From positions 1 through 8,389 of the forward strand of contig WGFD01000025.1 in the NCBI GenBank assembly GCA_015492395.1: a DNA stretch of 8,389 nucleotides, written 5' to 3'. The translations under genes and the position numbers were made by a program. This document shows, in pieces, positions 5,911-8,389 of the stretch. The notes below the pieces were generated by a model. It was not told where the DNA came from, made no database searches, and was given only the letters and a program-made list of their open reading frames with translations. Positions within the stretch are counted from its first letter, which is position 1. Every line of letters starts with the position of its first letter. This DNA is from Deltaproteobacteria bacterium (lineage in GTDB: Bacteria > Desulfobacterota > GWC2-55-46 > S146-70).

Positions 5911-7113
5911 TTATCTCGCATAACCGAAACAGGTGCCCCTCCTAGCCAGGCTTACCATGGTCTCATTGACGACACCGCGATTAAGCATAAGCACCTCTAC
6001 TCCTCTCATGACCTCTCCCGCGCTTATGTCCATACAGTCCATGGTCTCGCAACCTTCTTTTCTCCAACATGGCGAACATACCAGGTCTTTTCGCACCAAC
6101 CATATCCCGTCTCCCACAGGAGAGCGCTGTATATGGTCATTTATACCGCACCATATCACCACGGCAGGGACTCCAACGGCAGCGGCAAGGTGAACCGGAA
6201 AGGAATCATGCCCGACTACAAGCGTTGATTCCTCCATAACGCCGGCAAATGCCCCCAAAGGTATCTCCGGAGGCAGCTTCAGACATCGCTTCAACATATT
6301 CCCCTCATCATAGGCCAAAACCTTTATCCCCCACCTCTTGGCAATGGAATCGACCACCTTCTGCCAATCTTTTATATTCCAACGCTTCCTGTGATTATCG
6401 CTACCGGTATGTATGAGCACAAACCTCTCACCGCTCTTCACGCCGGAGTTCTTTAAGAGGTCCCTTCCCATCTTCTTGTCCGTTTCAGGGGCGACGAATG
6501 AGAGAGACAGGCTCTTCTTCTCCAGGGGAACCCCGATCTCATTCAGCAGATCCTTCAGGCGGTCCATATCATGCACACCGGTCCTGTAAGGTACAATTCT
6601 ATCCAGCAAGAAACCGAAGCCACCGGCAGAAAAACCCACCCTGTACTTCACCCCGCCCATGAACATAAGCGGTATCGAATTAAATGGGTAAGCCCTCAGA
6701 ACCAGCCCCAAGTCATACCCTTCACGTTTCAACCTTCTACGTACCGTGAATAAGTCCTTCAGGCCAACCCACATTCTTCTTAAAAGGCTTCCAGTTCTGG
6801 AGTGAGCGATGGAGTCGTAGGTTATAAGCCGGTCGACCGACCGGTTGTCGCCGACTAGGGCGGCGGCCCAGCTTCCAGCGAGGAAGTGGATCTCTGCATG
6901 TGGATATCTCTCTTTAAGCGGGGGCAGTATGGATGTCGCCAGCAGAACATCCCCCATGTGGTCTATCCTCGAAACCAGTATCTTATTCACCTCACATGGC
7001 GGATCCGCCTGGGAAGGCCGCCTTATAAGATATCCAACGGAGTCTACTATGCCCTGCAGGAAGGCACATAATCTCCCGCTAAAGAGATATGTTCTACCCA
7101 AGATTGCTATCAT
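5911..7113 (-). CDS. Glycosyltransferase family 9 protein (heptosyltransferase-like)
   Basis: A 400-aa GT-B fold enzyme of family GT9, which includes the lipopolysaccharide heptosyltransferases WaaC, WaaF and WaaQ; it would act at the inner face of the cytoplasmic membrane on lipid A-core or a related glycan. The N-terminal signature ILVSRIDHMGDVLLAT (45-60) is the GT9 acceptor-side motif with its conserved aspartate. The donor-side motif is HDSFPVHLAAAVGVP (302-316), a variant of the usual D/N-TGPMHLAAALG. It is followed by a C-x2-C-W-x4-GC-x4-C cluster (C346, C349, C355, C360) seen in many family members. Residues 1-40 form a hydrophobic and basic extension before the core that may help membrane association. 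The ATG at 7111-7113 is the first possible, since an in-frame TAG lies two codons upstream; AAGGAG is 16 bases away, so initiation looks weak. Donor and acceptor cannot be assigned. Confidence 0.88.
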   Translation of the reverse strand: MIAILGRTYLFSGRLCAFLQGIVDSVGYLIRRPSQADPPCEVNKILVSRIDHMGDVLLATSILPPLKERYPHAEIHFLAGSWAAALVGDNRSVDRLITYDSIAHSRTGSLLRRMWVGLKDLFTVRRRLKREGYDLGLVLRAYPFNSIPLMFMGGVKYRVGFSAGGFGFLLDRIVPYRTGVHDMDRLKDLLNEIGVPLEKKSLSLSFVAPETDKKMGRDLLKNSGVKSGERFVLIHTGSDNHRKRWNIKDWQKVVDSIAKRWGIKVLAYDEGNMLKRCLKLPPEIPLGAFAGVMEESTLVVGHDSFPVHLAAAVGVPAVVIWCGINDHIQRSPVGDGIWLVRKDLVCSPCWRKEGCETMDCMDISAGEVMRGVEVLMLNRGVVNETMVSLARRGTCFGYAR

Positions 7114-7588
7114 CCACTACACTTATACACTCCTTGCGGCCATGAGGACTTTGGGGGGATTGAAGCTCCCTGCGGCAATCTGCGGAAAATGCCCGCCCGC
7201 CTGCCTGTCAATCCTGGCGGACAAGCGCCGGCGCCACGGCAGTCAGGCGCTCGCGATGCATCTTCAATACAAAAATGCGGATTGACACCATCCAACCTCT
7301 ATATGTACAAAGACACCATGGAGATAGATGCGGCGCCGGGGAAAAGGCCCGAACCTCTCCGGCAAGGGACTGGAGATACGCCGTTTATCGCATATCTCAA
7401 AGTTGCTTTCAGGACGCATTGACAGCTCCGCTAAGAGTCCATCTGCCTCATTGCATTTCACCCCCCGGTTGTCAGTGTGCGCAATCCGTCGCAATGTGCA
7501 TCTAAGCCGGCCTCGCTCTTCGGGATTATCGCGCCCCGTGCATGGAGTTTATTACCGGAGGGTCCCTGTTCTCTGTATCGCGGGTTCA
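7114..7588. other. 475-base non-coding stretch between the small orphan gene and the GT9 gene
   Basis: No convincing gene. The only reading frame of note runs on the minus strand from a GTG near 7455 to a TGA at 7264 (about 64 codons, rich in arginine and cysteine), with no family resemblance. The stretch is dominated by the GC-rich hairpin at 7198-7249 and its GC-rich flank at 7191-7198. I found no tRNA-like T-loop, no clean intrinsic terminator and no well-spaced promoter for the GT9 gene, although its promoter should lie here. Confidence 0.5.
7198..7249. repeat. GC-rich imperfect hairpin (REP-like)
   Basis: A 52-base inverted repeat. The outer arms 7198-7209 and 7238-7249 pair over 12 positions with one mismatch (7204/7243) and one G-T wobble. 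An inner stem TGGCG (7215-7219) with CGCCA (7232-7236) is perfect, and the loop contains the palindrome GCGCCGGCGC (7225-7234, partly in the inner arm). It resembles repetitive extragenic palindromes or a structured leader of the GT9 gene. With only a weak ATTTT 8 bases beyond the stem on the minus strand it is a poor intrinsic terminator. Confidence 0.45.
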
Positions 7589-7795
7589 TCAACTACTCTT
7601 CGGCTTCAGGTTATACCGTTCCACCACCCTGTTTACGATCTCTTCCGCCTCCTTCACATAGTCATCGTGTATGTCGACATCTATAACGAAGTCATCGGGT
7701 TCTTCATCCGACGTGTGCTTGCTGTAAGGTATATTGCGCTTCATGAATTCATTCAATACCTCGAACCCTATCTCTATAGGTATGGAAAAAAACAT
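7589..7795 (-). CDS. Small acidic hypothetical protein, 68 aa
   Basis: I do not recognise this protein. It is called because the ATG at 7793-7795 is preceded by a strong AAAGGAGG Shine-Dalgarno and the composition is protein-like. Residues alternate as a strand (FFSIPIEIG), a helix (FEVLNEFMKRN), an acidic linker (TSDEEPDD), a strand (FVIDVDIH) and a helix (KEAEEIVNRVVERYNL), suggesting a compact beta-alpha-beta-alpha domain with a short basic tail. It has no signal peptide, membrane segment or cysteine. It lies 106 bases after the YjbQ-family gene and before a long non-coding stretch, so it may be the last gene of a two-gene unit or stand alone. A weak promoter-like pair (TTGGAT, 18 bases, TAACAT on the minus strand) precedes it. 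Function unknown. Confidence 0.7.
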   Translation of the reverse strand: MFFSIPIEIGFEVLNEFMKRNIPYSKHTSDEEPDDFVIDVDIHDDYVKEAEEIVNRVVERYNLKPKSS

Positions 7796-7901
7796 CCTTT
7801 CCTCCTTTCATCATTTATCGGCAATGTTACCACAGGCGCATGTCCGAATCCAAGTGAATAGGCGGCAAGTTGAAGAATCCGCTGTTAAGGGTATTCTCCA
7901 C

Positions 7902-8321
7902 TCACTCACCTATAATCTTCACCAGTACCCGTTTCTTACGCCTGCCGTCAAACTCACCGTAAAATATCTGCTCCCAAGGGCCAAAATCCATCCTTCCCTC
8001 CGTTATCGCCACGACAACCTCACGCCCCATTACCTGGCGCTTGAGATGCGCATCACCGTTATCTTCACCTGTGTTATTATGACGGTAATGCGATACCGGC
8101 TCGTGCGGCGCGAGTCCCTCCAGCCACTTCTCATAATCATACAGCAAACCACTCTCATCATCATTAATAAATACAGAAGCGGTTATATGCATGGCATTTA
8201 CAAGCACAAGCCCCTCTTGAACCCCGCTCTCTCTCACACAGGCATCAACCTGCGGAGTAATATTGACATATCCTCTCCTTTCAGGGATATGAAACCACAA
8301 TTCCTTGCGGTAACTCTTCAT
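7902..8321 (-). CDS. YjbQ/UPF0047-family protein (secondary thiamine-phosphate synthase family)
   Basis: A 139-aa cytoplasmic protein of the YjbQ/UPF0047 family. Databases often name it secondary thiamine-phosphate synthase because family members can weakly replace ThiE; the true physiological role is unsettled. Family marks are the [12 protein letters not shown] strand (H45 to E56), [16 protein letters not shown] (79-94) with histidines H81 and H92, the [21 protein letters not shown] segment (98-118, with GPW at 114-116) and the C-terminal [13 protein letters not shown]. The three histidines form the family's putative active site. I start at the ATG at 8319-8321, with AAAGGA about 5 bases upstream. 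The frame itself stays open to the window edge, and a TTG at 8366 could add 15 residues, but nothing upstream resembles the family. Length is normal. No thiamine genes are visible nearby. Confidence 0.9.
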   Translation of the reverse strand: MKSYRKELWFHIPERRGYVNITPQVDACVRESGVQEGLVLVNAMHITASVFINDDESGLLYDYEKWLEGLAPHEPVSHYRHNNTGEDNGDAHLKRQVMGREVVVAITEGRMDFGPWEQIFYGEFDGRRKKRVLVKIIGE

Positions 8322-8389
8322 GCCGATCCTTTCGTAACGTGACACCATCCTGCTCTCAAGAAGCAAACCCAGGGTGGCGTGGTATATGG
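8322..8389 (-). other. Right edge, possible 3' end of an unseen upstream gene
   Basis: All three minus-strand frames are open at the edge. One ends at a TGA (8356-8358); another ends at a TGA that overlaps the YjbQ-family start as ATGA; the third is the YjbQ frame itself. A gene ending here is likely if the YjbQ-family gene is within an operon, but 68 bases do not allow a choice between frames. Confidence 0.25.

Noticed and set aside
7110..7295. Minus-strand 61-codon frame overlapping the GT9 start
   Set aside because: It reads straight through the GC-rich hairpin, giving a low-complexity C/G/R/P peptide, with no ribosome binding site.
7264..7457. Minus-strand frame of about 64 codons from a GTG, ending just before the GC-rich hairpin
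   Set aside because: The start is weak, the sequence resembles no family and it is rich in arginine and cysteine; kept only as a remark in the non-coding entry.
7114..7588. tRNA, small RNA or riboswitch of a known class in the long gap
   Set aside because: No T-loop, acceptor pairing or known riboswitch core could be recognised by eye.
7328..7861. Plus-strand open frame of 177 codons
   Set aside because: It covers a non-coding gap and runs antisense to the well-started 68-aa gene; composition is not protein-like in the first half and no ribosome binding site was seen.
7734..8342. Plus-strand open frame of 202 codons
   Set aside because: It is antisense to the recognised YjbQ-family gene and has no family resemblance.

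Overview
The window looks like chromosomal DNA of a Gram-negative bacterium. The heptosyltransferase-type glycosyltransferase (GT9) is a family that builds lipopolysaccharide. Protein style, moderate GC and an IS110 insertion sequence would fit a deltaproteobacterial-type anaerobe (Desulfobacterota), but this placement is an impression from sequence alone. Every gene I can support lies on the minus strand; long plus-strand reading frames are shadows.

Layout from right to left, which is the direction of transcription: a YjbQ/UPF0047-family protein (8321-7902); a small acidic orphan protein of 68 aa (7795-7589); a 475-base non-coding stretch with a GC-rich hairpin; a GT9 glycosyltransferase (7113-5911) followed after 24 bases by the 16S rRNA dimethyltransferase RsmA/KsgA (5886-5014); a 189-base gap with two candidate promoters; the ATP-dependent protease Lon (4824-2398); 51 bases later a GT2-fold glycosyltransferase resembling the glucosyl-3-phosphoglycerate synthase / mannosylglycerate synthase group (2346-1090); and an OsmC-family protein (917-516). 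The left edge holds the start of an IS110-family transposase (172 to beyond base 1) with its long structured upstream region (about 173-481).

The chromosomal genes form two likely transcription units: glycosyltransferase plus rsmA, and lon plus glycosyltransferase, perhaps running on into osmC. The second unit mixes protein quality control (Lon), a possible compatible-solute enzyme and a peroxide-reductase-type OsmC protein, so a loose stress theme is possible; this is inference.

The most interesting part is the IS110 left end. In IS110-group elements the non-coding end upstream of the transposase encodes the bridge RNA that guides recombination, and this stretch is full of short hairpins. 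Next to the transposase start, the leader carries a perfect 10-base complement to the Shine-Dalgarno region and two further perfect inverted repeats, which together could hide the ribosome binding site. I see no CRISPR array, tRNA, rRNA, toxin-antitoxin pair or defence cluster, and the rest of the window reads as ordinary housekeeping sequence.
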